This document shows, in pieces, positions 7,618 through 15,306 of a stretch of DNA of 25,218 nucleotides. The position numbers and the translations under genes were made by a program. How positions within the stretch are numbered: the stretch's first letter is position 1; every line of letters starts with the position of its first letter. The notes beneath the pieces were generated by a model, which searched no databases, had not been told where the DNA came from, and worked only from the letters and a program-made list of their open reading frames with translations. Origin of the DNA: JBFIHZ01 sp041601535 (GTDB taxonomy: Bacteria; Pseudomonadota; Gammaproteobacteria; Xanthomonadales; SZUA-36); NCBI GenBank assembly GCA_041601535.1, contig JBFIHZ010000013.1, positions 1 through 25,218 on the forward strand. The letters are read 5' to 3'.

Positions 7618-8610
7618 TTATTGACGGTTGCGTTGCGCCGGCCCGCCCATATCGATGGACTCCCAGCGGGCCGGCACCTGGCGGCCGGTAATCGAATCAA
7701 GAAAGCGCTCGGTGGAAACAGTGGTGATATCGCCGTCTTCACCCAGCCGCTCATTCGCTCCGAAGTGTTCGACGTGATCCAGTGCCAGAACCTCGGCACG
7801 CACGCCTGCTTTGCGCAATGCCTCTGCCATGCCCTGAGCCTGCTTGGCGCTGTTACCGACCGGAGAATCATCACCCGTAACATGAATCAACAAAAACGGT
7901 GGAATGCTTTTGCCCTGCTCGGCATGCGCCACCGCAACTGCATCACGCCAGTCCGGACCAAACAGGCCCTGCATGCGCAGTGCCGGTCCGTCACCGTCTT
8001 CAACGCCGTAGCTGCCTTCATTGGCAATCACGCCTTTCAACAGACCGAGATCCTTGCCAGCCTGCTGCAGAAAGGTCTCATCAGTGGCCACCTGGGCAAC
8101 CAACGCGGCGCCAGCGGAATGCCCCATCAGAAAAATCTGCTCCGGGTTACCACCGAATTCAGCGATATGATCCTGCACCCAGGCCAGCGCATTGGCAACA
8201 TCCTGAACGTTACGCGGATACTGTCCCTCGGGCAGCAGGCGGTAGTTGATGCTGACGAACACATAACCCAGCTTGCTTACAAAGTACTCCGGCTTCGGAT
8301 CCAGGTCTTTCGAAGAAGCCTTGTCACCGACGCGGAAGCCACCACCGTGCACAAACACCATAACCGGCGAATTGGGCGCGGGTGCATTGGCGGTGTACAC
8401 ATCGAGGCTGGTGAATTGCGTATCGTCGGCCGACTCGTCATACACGATATCGCGGTACCACACCTGCAGCGTGAACGCATACGGCTTGACAGATAATCCA
8501 CCGCCCACGTGCACGTGCTGCCGTTGCCGTGGATCCGCCAACAACTGCGTGGCCAGGCTGACAGACACAAGGCCAGCCAGCATCACAACCAGAAGGGAAG
8601 AACTCCTCAT
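7618..8610 (-). CDS. Secreted alpha/beta-hydrolase, HSL/BD-FAE-like carboxylesterase
   Basis: About 330 residues. I chose the ATG at 8610 because it overlaps the receptor TGA as ATGA; the in-frame ATG at 8616 is the alternative. A signal peptide is present (to about residue 25, LLA-DP). Catalytic features are the oxyanion motif HGGG (about 88-91), the nucleophile elbow GHSAG (Ser about 165), acid at VTGDDSP (about 247-248) and His in DHVEHFG (about 282). The HGGG/GxSxG pair places it with hormone-sensitive-lipase or feruloyl-esterase-like hydrolases acting on short esters. Export plus operon position directly after the TonB receptor suggests it de-esterifies the imported ligand in the periplasm. 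Fold and catalytic class are firm; substrate is not. Confidence 0.88.
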   Translation of the reverse strand: MRSSSLLVVMLAGLVSVSLATQLLADPRQRQHVHVGGGLSVKPYAFTLQVWYRDIVYDESADDTQFTSLDVYTANAPAPNSPVMVFVHGGGFRVGDKASSKDLDPKPEYFVSKLGYVFVSINYRLLPEGQYPRNVQDVANALAWVQDHIAEFGGNPEQIFLMGHSAGAALVAQVATDETFLQQAGKDLGLLKGVIANEGSYGVEDGDGPALRMQGLFGPDWRDAVAVAHAEQGKSIPPFLLIHVTGDDSPVGNSAKQAQGMAEALRKAGVRAEVLALDHVEHFGANERLGEDGDITTVSTERFLDSITGRQVPARWESIDMGGPAQRNRQ

Positions 8611-11018
8611 TGCCATTCAAACCGCACGGAAACGCCGTACTCGCGTGGCCGGCCGATGGTGCCATCGTCCACCTGCAGCAGCGGGCTCATAAATCCACCG
8701 TCGGTATAGCGCTCGTCTGTCAGGTTGGTGGCAAACACGGCAACTTCCCAGGCATCTGACGGCCGGAAAGAGACGCGGGCATTGAGCAGCCCGAACGAAG
8801 GCTGCTCATACTTACCACCGGTGTAGCGGGTACTGTAATCACCCGGGATATAGGTGCGGTTGTAGCCATCCGTCCACATGTAATCCAGCCGGATAATGTA
8901 ATCGGTGCCATTTGGCAGGCTGTTGTTGTACTGGCCACCCAGGCTGTACTGCAGCTCGGGCGCCATACCAAACTGCGAATTGAGGCTTAACTCGGAGCCT
9001 GCGGCAATATCCGTATACTCGGTGTCCAGCAGGCCCATATCGAAATCGAACTGCCAGTTTTCACTGGGCAGCCAGGTAAGTTCCACTTCCACACCCTTGG
9101 CCTCGGCAGTGGCTGCATTGGAGGTCAGGAAGGTGGGCAGCACCACGCCGGTAAAGGGGTTAACCACGGTACCGTCAATCTGGATTTGATCCCATTCAGT
9201 GAAGAACAGTGTGGCGTTCAGGCGCAGAGTGCCATTCAACCAGTCGGAACGCAGGCCCAGTTCATAGTTGTCGATTTGCTCCGGTTCATACGGATAATCA
9301 AACACAATGGCGTTGTTATCCAGATCGAAGATCTCTATGCGGGAAACGCCACCGGCGTTGTAGCCCTGCGAAAACCCGAAGTAGGTCATCACGCTGTCGT
9401 TCCACTGATAGGTCAGCGCCAGGCGATAGGTATCCTGGTTGAACTTGTTCTTCACCGGATCGATCAGGGTGAAATCGGCCAGTGGATTACCGGCCGGTAA
9501 ACGGCCAGGTACGTTGGTTCTCCTGGCCGTGTTGGGGCCAAATACTGCGGTCCACTCTTCGTTCTTCTGGTCGTGATAGCGCGCACCGAAAGTTGCCGAA
9601 AACTGGTCAGTAAAGTGGTACGTCATTTCACCGAAAATGGCATAGCCCGATTCCTCGGTTGAGGTGCCGGAATCCTGCGATGGCGGCACCTGGATGCACG
9701 GCGCCAGGCCGCTGGCCGGGTTCCACGCCTGGCATTCCGGGGAGTTCCTGACGTCATTGAAATCCAGTTCACCGGTGGCGAACTCCCACAGTGCCCAGCG
9801 CATAAAATGGCGGTCCATGTTTTCCTTCCAGCCGTAGAACCCGACTACCCAGCTGACCCGCTCATGGTCGCCGGTGAATTGCAACTCCTGGGTCCAGCCG
9901 TCACGCTCACGCACCGTGCCCTGGGTAAAGTATTTCACTGAGGAGGGTACGAAGTTGCTGTAATCCCAGGTGTACTGTTCGTGGTAATTGGTCAGTGAAC
10001 GCACGCTGATGCTTTCACTGATATTCCAGTTCAGATCCAGCGTGTAATTCTGCAGGTCGAGAATGATGCCCGGGCCTTCAAAATCCGACCGGTTTTCAAG
10101 ATCGCCCACCAGGCCACCCGGATAGCCCATGCAATCGGTGTGGCAACTGAATGGCACGCCAACAAGCTCGTAATACTGTGAGTTGGGTACCCAGAAAATG
10201 GAACGGCCTTCAGGGTCGATGTAACCGGCATCGATGCCAGGCTCACCCGGGTCGTACATGTAGCGGATCACATTGGCCTGGGTGCCTTCGAACTGGTTGT
10301 CTTCGACAAAAAACCTCGCAGAAAAGTCCTCGTTCGGTTGCCACAGTATGTCGGCGCGAATGGTCTGATCGTCCAGGTCACCATATGAGTTGTCGATGGT
10401 TATGCTGTCGACATAGCCATCGCGTTGCGCACTGCTGACAGACAGCTTGGTCAGCAAGGTATCGGAGATCGGCAAGTCGGCAAACAGGGACATATCCACG
10501 CGATTGAAACTACCAACCGTGGCATTGGCGCGTACTCCAAACTCTTCCCCTGGCAGCTTGGTATAGAGCCGGATCGCGCCACCCGTGGTATCGCGGCCAT
10601 ACAGCGTACCCTGTGGGCCGCGCAGGATTTCTACGCGCTCCAGTTCCATTACCGACCGCTGCGACAGCGATACATTGCTTTGCTGCCAGACATCATCTAC
10701 AAAGAAACCAGCGCGTGGAATGCCGCGCATGGCAAACTGGCTGTTGGCGGTATCCGGACCGGCGCTGACCATCACATTGGGTGCCGCAGCGACCACATCT
10801 TCAACCCGCTCCAGTCCCCGAAGGTCAAGTTCATTGCCGGAAAATGCCTGAATGGAAACCGGCACATCCTGCAAGTTCTCCTCGCGCCGCCTTGCGGTGA
10901 CAACTATTTCCTCCAGCGAAGACATGCTGGTCGCCTCGTCCTGTGCCAGCACCTGTTCAGGCAGCCCAGCAAAAGTCAGGGCCACTACCACGGCCCATAG
11001 TGGGTTGGGATAACGCAT
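8607..11018 (-). CDS. TonB-dependent outer-membrane receptor
   Basis: About 803 residues from the ATG at 11018, which has GAGGA 9 nt upstream; the GTG at 11027 is too close to that site. The signal peptide ends at VLA-QD. A TonB-box-like EEIVVTARRREENLQ (about 36-50) is followed by the plug domain (VPVSIQAFSGNEL, FAMRGIPRAGFFVDDV, VEILRGPQGTLYGRDTTGGAI). The rest is a 22-strand-type barrel with alternating aromatic strands and the typical C-terminal NLTDERYTDGG...GRPREYGVSVRFEW. The VTARRR...VPVS type is common among receptors for organic substrates in proteobacteria and sphingomonads. No siderophore gene is nearby, so a carbon substrate is more likely; that is inference. It is the first gene of a six-gene operon reaching 4517. 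Confidence 0.95.
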   Translation of the reverse strand: MRYPNPLWAVVVALTFAGLPEQVLAQDEATSMSSLEEIVVTARRREENLQDVPVSIQAFSGNELDLRGLERVEDVVAAAPNVMVSAGPDTANSQFAMRGIPRAGFFVDDVWQQSNVSLSQRSVMELERVEILRGPQGTLYGRDTTGGAIRLYTKLPGEEFGVRANATVGSFNRVDMSLFADLPISDTLLTKLSVSSAQRDGYVDSITIDNSYGDLDDQTIRADILWQPNEDFSARFFVEDNQFEGTQANVIRYMYDPGEPGIDAGYIDPEGRSIFWVPNSQYYELVGVPFSCHTDCMGYPGGLVGDLENRSDFEGPGIILDLQNYTLDLNWNISESISVRSLTNYHEQYTWDYSNFVPSSVKYFTQGTVRERDGWTQELQFTGDHERVSWVVGFYGWKENMDRHFMRWALWEFATGELDFNDVRNSPECQAWNPASGLAPCIQVPPSQDSGTSTEESGYAIFGEMTYHFTDQFSATFGARYHDQKNEEWTAVFGPNTARRTNVPGRLPAGNPLADFTLIDPVKNKFNQDTYRLALTYQWNDSVMTYFGFSQGYNAGGVSRIEIFDLDNNAIVFDYPYEPEQIDNYELGLRSDWLNGTLRLNATLFFTEWDQIQIDGTVVNPFTGVVLPTFLTSNAATAEAKGVEVELTWLPSENWQFDFDMGLLDTEYTDIAAGSELSLNSQFGMAPELQYSLGGQYNNSLPNGTDYIIRLDYMWTDGYNRTYIPGDYSTRYTGGKYEQPSFGLLNARVSFRPSDAWEVAVFATNLTDERYTDGGFMSPLLQVDDGTIGRPREYGVSVRFEWQ

Positions 11019-11179
11019 ATTCTGCACTCCTCGGATCGTTCTGTTCTGCTGTAGAGTTCGCCGGAGCCATTCTTTGTGAGGCCCGTACGATCGTTTATCC
11101 GGCTTTGCGTTGGCGTGGCCGGTCTGGCTTTGCTGTGATCCGCTGCGCCCTCACGCAACGGACCACTCCCCCGACAAAA

Positions 11180-12757
11180 TCAGCTGCTTAATGCCGCCCA
11201 GTTCTCCACCATGTAGCGCGCTGACTTCATCGCTACCGCCTTGGCGGTAAATGTTGAATTGATAGATGAGCTGGTAGGCATCACACCGGGACCGGCCAGG
11301 AACAGATTTTCCACATCGTGCGCCTGGCCGTGTCCATTGAGTACTGATCTGGCTGGATCCTTACCCATGATGGTCCCCCCCATAATGTGCTGCCCGCCCT
11401 TGGGGCCGTGCCAGGCTTCACGCGCACCGGCAGCCTTGAATAATTTCACACCTTCCTCGGCAGCGGTGCGCCATAAGCCATTACCACTGTCGCTGGTTTT
11501 GTATACGATTTTGGCGAGCGGGAATCCAAACGCGTCTTTCTGCGACGCGAGTTCAATCCGGTTGCCTGCCTGTGCTTCGTCTTCGCACACACCCACCATG
11601 GAACCCATGTGGCGTGCGCCGTCGACCATGAAATCGTGCAGTCGCGCGCCGAAAATATCCGGGCGTGACATCGCAATACCGAGTAGGTCGTTGGGTTTCA
11701 GGGCCAGGCCGATTTCCCACTGACGGCTGCCAAACGCGCCGCCCGGATCACCATTCTTGTCAAACACGTCCTGGCACAACAACTGCCCACCGGTAGCGCC
11801 CAGGTAATTCTGCATGTCGTCATCGAACAGGCCGTTGATACCTACTGCCGGATGGGACATCAGGTACTGCCCCAGGGTGCCACTGCTGTTGGCCACACCG
11901 TTGGGATTGTTGCCATCGGCAGAATTCAGCAGAATACGGGCATTTTCAATGCTGAAGGCACACAGCACTACAGTATCGGCCGGCTGGATTACCGCCTCAC
12001 CCTCCGGCGTGTAGTACTCAACACCGGTGGCGCGCTTGCCGGACTTGTCCATCAGCACACGGGTGACATGCGCGTCCGGTTGCAATCGTGCTCCTGCCTT
12101 GGTTGCACGTGGCAGGTAAACGGCCAGCGGATTGGCCAGGGCGCCAATCGGGCAACCGGCATCACACCAGCCATCCCAGATGCAGGCCGGACGGCCTTTA
12201 TAGGGCCGTGACAGTACCGCCATGGGTATCGGCGCGGTATGCATTCCCATGACTTCAAAACCGCGGGCAAGCACGTTGCCGTGATTGCTTACCAGCACAG
12301 GGGGCAGGGGGTAGGGTGCGCCAGGTGGACGCCAGGTTTCCTTTTCCGCGTCGCCGGACATGCCGACCTCTTCCTGGACCTGGTCGTAGTACGGCCGCAA
12401 CTCATCGTAGCCAAAGGGCCAGTCCAGCGAGTGGCCGTAACGGCTTTGTACTTCGAAGTCGTCTTCGTGATATCGCGGCCACACCGCATAGTGGTGAATG
12501 GACGCACCGCCGTAGCCGTGGCCCGCGTTAAAGTTATACCAAATGCTGTCCGGGCCCTCTTCGATCACTGCGGGGGACCCCCACTTCAGGCGCCGCGCCC
12601 AGGTTTGCGAGCTGTACAGGTCTTCCATTTTGCGCGCGTGTCCGCGCTCAAGCACGAGTACGTCCTTGCCAGCCTCGGCCAGTACTGCCGCCATCAGACT
12701 GCCTGCCGCACCGGTACCAACCACCACCGCACCAACGGGTTCCATTACTTTAGCCAT
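11180..12757 (-). CDS. GMC family FAD-dependent oxidoreductase
   Basis: A 525-residue flavoprotein. The start at 12757 (MAKVMEPVGAV...) has GGAGGG 6 nt upstream; starts further up lie inside the previous gene. Visible features are the Rossmann motif GTGAAG (14-19) with the ribose-binding Glu37 (LVLERG), GHGYGGAS for FAD, the Cys cluster ACIWDGWCDAGCPIGA typical of gluconate/alcohol-dehydrogenase-like GMC proteins, and a C-terminal QHIMGGTIMG (catalytic His) with NLFLAGPGVMPTSSSINSTFT. GMC enzymes oxidise alcohol groups. Its gene overlaps that of the subunit-3 protein by 8 nt, so the two form a complex, with the Tat signal of the small subunit probably carrying the FAD subunit out. Substrate is unknown. 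Confidence 0.92.
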   Translation of the reverse strand: MAKVMEPVGAVVVGTGAAGSLMAAVLAEAGKDVLVLERGHARKMEDLYSSQTWARRLKWGSPAVIEEGPDSIWYNFNAGHGYGGASIHHYAVWPRYHEDDFEVQSRYGHSLDWPFGYDELRPYYDQVQEEVGMSGDAEKETWRPPGAPYPLPPVLVSNHGNVLARGFEVMGMHTAPIPMAVLSRPYKGRPACIWDGWCDAGCPIGALANPLAVYLPRATKAGARLQPDAHVTRVLMDKSGKRATGVEYYTPEGEAVIQPADTVVLCAFSIENARILLNSADGNNPNGVANSSGTLGQYLMSHPAVGINGLFDDDMQNYLGATGGQLLCQDVFDKNGDPGGAFGSRQWEIGLALKPNDLLGIAMSRPDIFGARLHDFMVDGARHMGSMVGVCEDEAQAGNRIELASQKDAFGFPLAKIVYKTSDSGNGLWRTAAEEGVKLFKAAGAREAWHGPKGGQHIMGGTIMGKDPARSVLNGHGQAHDVENLFLAGPGVMPTSSSINSTFTAKAVAMKSARYMVENWAALSS

Positions 12758-13319
12758 TCCATCCCTCCGGCGGCAGAATATGTTGCATATAGGGCACATT
12801 CAGTTTGGCGAAGCCGTCCGGCGTACCGTAAACGACATCCACGCCATCTGACCTCAGGCACATGTTGAACAGAAATATCGGGAACCCATCCACCACCGTT
12901 CCTGGAGGCGCCATGAGCCCAATCAATTGCTCGAGTTGCGCCGCATCCAGCTCTTCCATCGGCTTACCCAGCTTGTCCTGCGCCAAAGACGCAGCGATTT
13001 CTATTCCCGTGGTATAGAAGTTCACATACGGCAATGCCACGCCAAAATATTTGGCGATCAGCAATGCTTCATTGGGGTCCTCACCCAGTTGGTGATCGAT
13101 GAAGTGAACCACACCAAGCTCGCGCGCACCCGGCACCAGTGCTTCGGCGAGAATTCCCAACCTGGCGGCCTGGGACGTGCTCAGGTTATTGAGCGGAACG
13201 CTTTGGGCGCGGGCCTCTTCGGGCGTGAGCAGCACAGTCGCACCGCCTACTTTGAACGTCAGGGCAAGCAAGGAACCCTTGAACGCCCTGTCAACAAATG
13301 ACCTTCTGGTTAGTTTCAC
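12750..13319 (-). CDS. Gluconate 2-dehydrogenase subunit 3 family protein (Tat-exported partner)
   Basis: A 189-residue protein with a GTG start at 13319, supported by AGAGGA 8 nt upstream. The N-terminus TRRSFVDRAFKGSLLALTF is a twin-arginine signal, with cleavage near ARA-QS. The body (VPLNNLSTSQAARLGILAEALVPGARELGVVHFID...) matches the Gluconate_2-dh3 family: PGA...G...FID, LPYVNFYTTGI and a final FLFNM...YG segment. In known membrane dehydrogenases this small subunit accompanies the FAD subunit across the membrane. No cytochrome c third subunit is encoded beside it, so the electron acceptor is unclear. It is the first gene of the two-gene unit, about 150 nt downstream of a terminator. Confidence 0.88.
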   Translation of the reverse strand: MKLTRRSFVDRAFKGSLLALTFKVGGATVLLTPEEARAQSVPLNNLSTSQAARLGILAEALVPGARELGVVHFIDHQLGEDPNEALLIAKYFGVALPYVNFYTTGIEIAASLAQDKLGKPMEELDAAQLEQLIGLMAPPGTVVDGFPIFLFNMCLRSDGVDVVYGTPDGFAKLNVPYMQHILPPEGWNG

Positions 13320-13426
13320 GAACGGAGTCCTCTGCAGTTTTGTTCAGTAGAGCACCGGAAACGGTCCGCCGCCTATCCGGTTACTGCAGCAAGTTGTCCC
13401 TACCGTGCAAAAAGAAGGACATAATT

Positions 13427-13440
13427 CATTTTCGGGACAA
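13427..13440 (-). promoter_or_regulatory. Shared 14-base motif, site 1 (upstream of GMC operon)
   Basis: The minus strand reads TTGTCCCGAAAATG, 108 nt upstream of the start at 13319. The same motif with one change (TTATCCCGAAAATG) is at 15006-15019, 106 nt upstream of the next operon on the same strand, in the opposite orientation. It could be an activator site, for example for the AraC protein. Confidence 0.35.
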
Positions 13441-13453
13441 ACGTGAAATCATG

Positions 13454-13459
13454 ATTATA
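13454..13459 (-). promoter_or_regulatory. Possible -10 element upstream of the GMC operon
   Basis: The minus strand reads TATAAT just after the T-run of the terminator, 135 nt upstream of the GTG start at 13319. I see no matching -35 at 16-18 nt, because that position falls in the terminator stem, so the call is weak. Confidence 0.25.
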
Positions 13460-13470
13460 CTGACACAAAC

Positions 13471-13513
13471 AAAAAAGGACGCCGCAGGGGAAAACAGCAC
13501 CCCAGGGGCGTCC
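13471..13513 (-). terminator. Intrinsic terminator of the 14900-13574 operon
   Basis: A 7-bp stem (GGACGCC 13477-13483 with GGCGTCC 13507-13513) continues across a 3x3 internal loop into a GGGG/CCCC stem. On the minus strand it is followed by six T (A run at 13471-13476). It lies 60 nt after the DUF6152 stop and faces only minus-strand transcription. Confidence 0.8.
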
Positions 13514-13573
13514 AATTGACGACACTTCATTTTGTCGCGCGGTGCTGGTCGGAACCAGGCAACAGCTTTCAGG

Positions 13574-13984
13574 CTAGTAGGAAGACTGGGCTCCATCCAC
13601 CTCGAAGCCGGCCCCTGGATTGAACTGTTTACCGTCTTCATCACGTACGGCATTTACCCAGTAGGCGGCGGTGCGGCCATCGCGCATGGGGCGGCCGGTT
13701 ATGGTAATGGCTGTTCCAGGTGAAAAGTCACTTTTCTTGATACCGGCGCGCAGCAGGGTGCTCGGACCTTCAGCCTCAAAACCCCAGGTGGCGGTGCTGC
13801 CATCTTCATTGGTTACCGTTATGACCAGCCAGGAATGAGGATTGGTGTACTGAAACTCCTTGACCACTCCTTGCATGGTGACGGTTTTCTCGGGTTCGAA
13901 CATCGAGCCGGAATGATGTGCCAGAACAGGAACAGACATCAGGGCCAACAAGCCTGAAAAGGTCATGGTTTGCAATTTGGTCAT
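13574..13984 (-). CDS. DUF6152 family secreted protein, second copy, mature N-terminus His-His-Ser
   Basis: A 136-residue protein from the ATG at 13984, with AGAGGAAGAG as ribosome-binding site. The signal peptide ends SVPVLA, followed by H23-H24-S25, so processing again would leave His as the first mature residue. Family features are MQGVVKEFQYTNPHSWLVI (NPH at 48-50), the EAEGPSTLL segment, and FSPGTAITITGRPMRDGRTAAYW. It is more typical of DUF6152 than the copy at 5333-5746. It follows protein C by 19 nt and ends the operon ahead of the terminator at 13471-13513. This is the same arrangement of DUF6152 plus DLTG-W-family protein seen at 4517-5746, with the gene order reversed. Confidence 0.82.
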   Translation of the reverse strand: MTKLQTMTFSGLLALMSVPVLAHHSGSMFEPEKTVTMQGVVKEFQYTNPHSWLVITVTNEDGSTATWGFEAEGPSTLLRAGIKKSDFSPGTAITITGRPMRDGRTAAYWVNAVRDEDGKQFNPGAGFEVDGAQSSY

Positions 13985-14003
13985 TGAACTCTTCCTCTGT
14001 TGA

Positions 14004-14900
14004 TCAATCTTCATCAATGAAATCAAAATCGCTGAAATCGGATCCGCCTTCTTCCGTTTCAACAACGTCATTGTTGGGGTTGCCCTTGCAGGCCCAGTGA
14101 CGAATGCGCAGGCTGTTGTCGTCATTTTTGAGTTTGGTATAGCTTTGCCGCGTATACCACGGCTCTGCCAGCGCTGGCGGGTCATAAACCCATACGTGCC
14201 CTACCAGCGTGTTGGCATCAATTTTCTGCCAGATTTCCACACTCTCTACCTGCTCGGTGTAAAAGCCCTGCGCGCGCTCGTACATGTGCGCCATCAATTG
14301 ATTCGTGTGGGTGATGAGCTTGTCCCCATCCCAGAAACCGATCGTGTCACCATTTTCAGTCGGATAGCGATCTTCTTCCGGAATATGATCGCGCCCATCC
14401 GTATAGATGCGGCGGACACTGTTAAACGCTTCAGCAATCATGGTTGTCTGGTCGGGCGTGACAATGAACTCACGCAAGAACGGCATGTCCAGCCAGCGTG
14501 GATAACCCGGTGGTATGCACTGGCTCAGCGGATCATATTCCACGCCATTTTTGCGATCTTCCACGGTTTTCATCATTTTGGCGTGATATTCCGGGGTGAA
14601 TTTGGCGCTGGGTGGTTCACCCTGTGGCGGACCGTCTGGATCAAACGCGGTGCCGCCCTTGGTGCGGGTGTACACCCCCCCCCAGTCGGGTATATTTTCC
14701 CAGGTCAGGGGCCGGCCACCACCCGCCTGCTTTTTTAATGCCAGGAAGAATTTCCAGGCAGAGTCATATTGCAGACCCAGGGCCTTCATTTTCGCCCGTT
14801 CGGCCGATGTGTCGTTTTCGGCCTGGCTCACGGACGGCGCCAGGAAAGCCAGCGCGAACAGGATGGCCAGTAAAGACCAGGTTGATTTCCTGGGTGACAT
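14004..14900 (-). CDS. Secreted DLTG-W-related protein (C)
   Basis: A 298-residue protein from the ATG at 14900, with GGGAG 8 nt upstream; the frame is open further but lacks a signal there. The signal peptide ends VSQA-EN (residue 27). Motifs shared with proteins A and B are IPDWGGVY near the mature N-terminus, Cys128 in LSQCIPPGYPRW, the TDGRDHIPEED segment, GDTIGFWDGDKLITHTNQL (184-202), then a VWVYDPPAL/TRQSYTKL region and a C-terminal Cys. The C-terminus is acidic (ETEEGGSDFSDFDFIDED). A nine-G run lies in the coding strand at Trp-Gly-Gly-Val (14675-14683). It is the first gene of a two-gene operon with DUF6152. No enzyme signature is visible. The family is unnamed as far as I can tell. 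Confidence 0.7.
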   Translation of the reverse strand: MSPRKSTWSLLAILFALAFLAPSVSQAENDTSAERAKMKALGLQYDSAWKFFLALKKQAGGGRPLTWENIPDWGGVYTRTKGGTAFDPDGPPQGEPPSAKFTPEYHAKMMKTVEDRKNGVEYDPLSQCIPPGYPRWLDMPFLREFIVTPDQTTMIAEAFNSVRRIYTDGRDHIPEEDRYPTENGDTIGFWDGDKLITHTNQLMAHMYERAQGFYTEQVESVEIWQKIDANTLVGHVWVYDPPALAEPWYTRQSYTKLKNDDNSLRIRHWACKGNPNNDVVETEEGGSDFSDFDFIDED

Positions 14901-15306
14901 AAGCAACTCCCTGATTACCCAATTGACATGAACCCGCAGACGGGCCTTCCAATACTTACCGTAGCGGACGGCCCGGTGCAATGCCTATCCTCAAATTGCA
15001 TACCCTTATCCCGAAAATGCACGCCATCAGGGACTGCCGCAAGTAAGTCAATACGCCAGCACAACTAATGACCCGGTCATCCTCAGCGCAGCCATGATCC
15101 CAAATTGTTCAGGCAAGGCATGCCCCTACATCTGCTTGCGCTTACAGGATAGACGCCTATCGCGTTCTACCGTGTAATGCACACAATGTGGGCAGATTGC
15201 CCGGCTCAACAGGGCAAGTCGGTGGCGCCTTCCGATGCCATGACAAGCCAGCCGTGCCTTTCCAAACCCGCAGCAACCAAAGTGATTTACCCACCGGAAT
15301 TACTGC
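14901..15306. other. Divergent intergenic region, 406 nt
   Basis: This separates the minus operon at 14900 from the plus gene at 15307 and should hold both promoters. Features are the shared motif at 15006-15019 and a perfect GGGCA-GAT-TGCCC inverted repeat at 15190-15202. I saw no convincing -35/-10 pair, RNA gene or small coding frame. Confidence 0.5.
15006..15019 (+). promoter_or_regulatory. Shared 14-base motif, site 2
   Basis: TTATCCCGAAAATG on the plus strand matches site 1 (13427-13440) at 13 of 14 bases. It lies 106 nt upstream of the operon start at 14900 and about 290 nt upstream of the plus-strand gene at 15307. Confidence 0.35.

Noticed and set aside
7605..7883. N-terminal extension of the DLSG-W protein at 6744-7604
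   Set aside because: It lies within the esterase gene on another frame, lacks a signal peptide, and a proper signal starts at 7604.
7591..8496. Long plus-strand open frame opposite the esterase
   Set aside because: The opposite strand has a complete esterase with catalytic motifs and signal peptide, so this is a shadow.
11019..11179. A third copy of the TTrTCCCGAAAATG motif before the TonB receptor
   Set aside because: The nearest sequence (TTTATCCGGCTTTG, around 11090-11110) matches too few positions to count.
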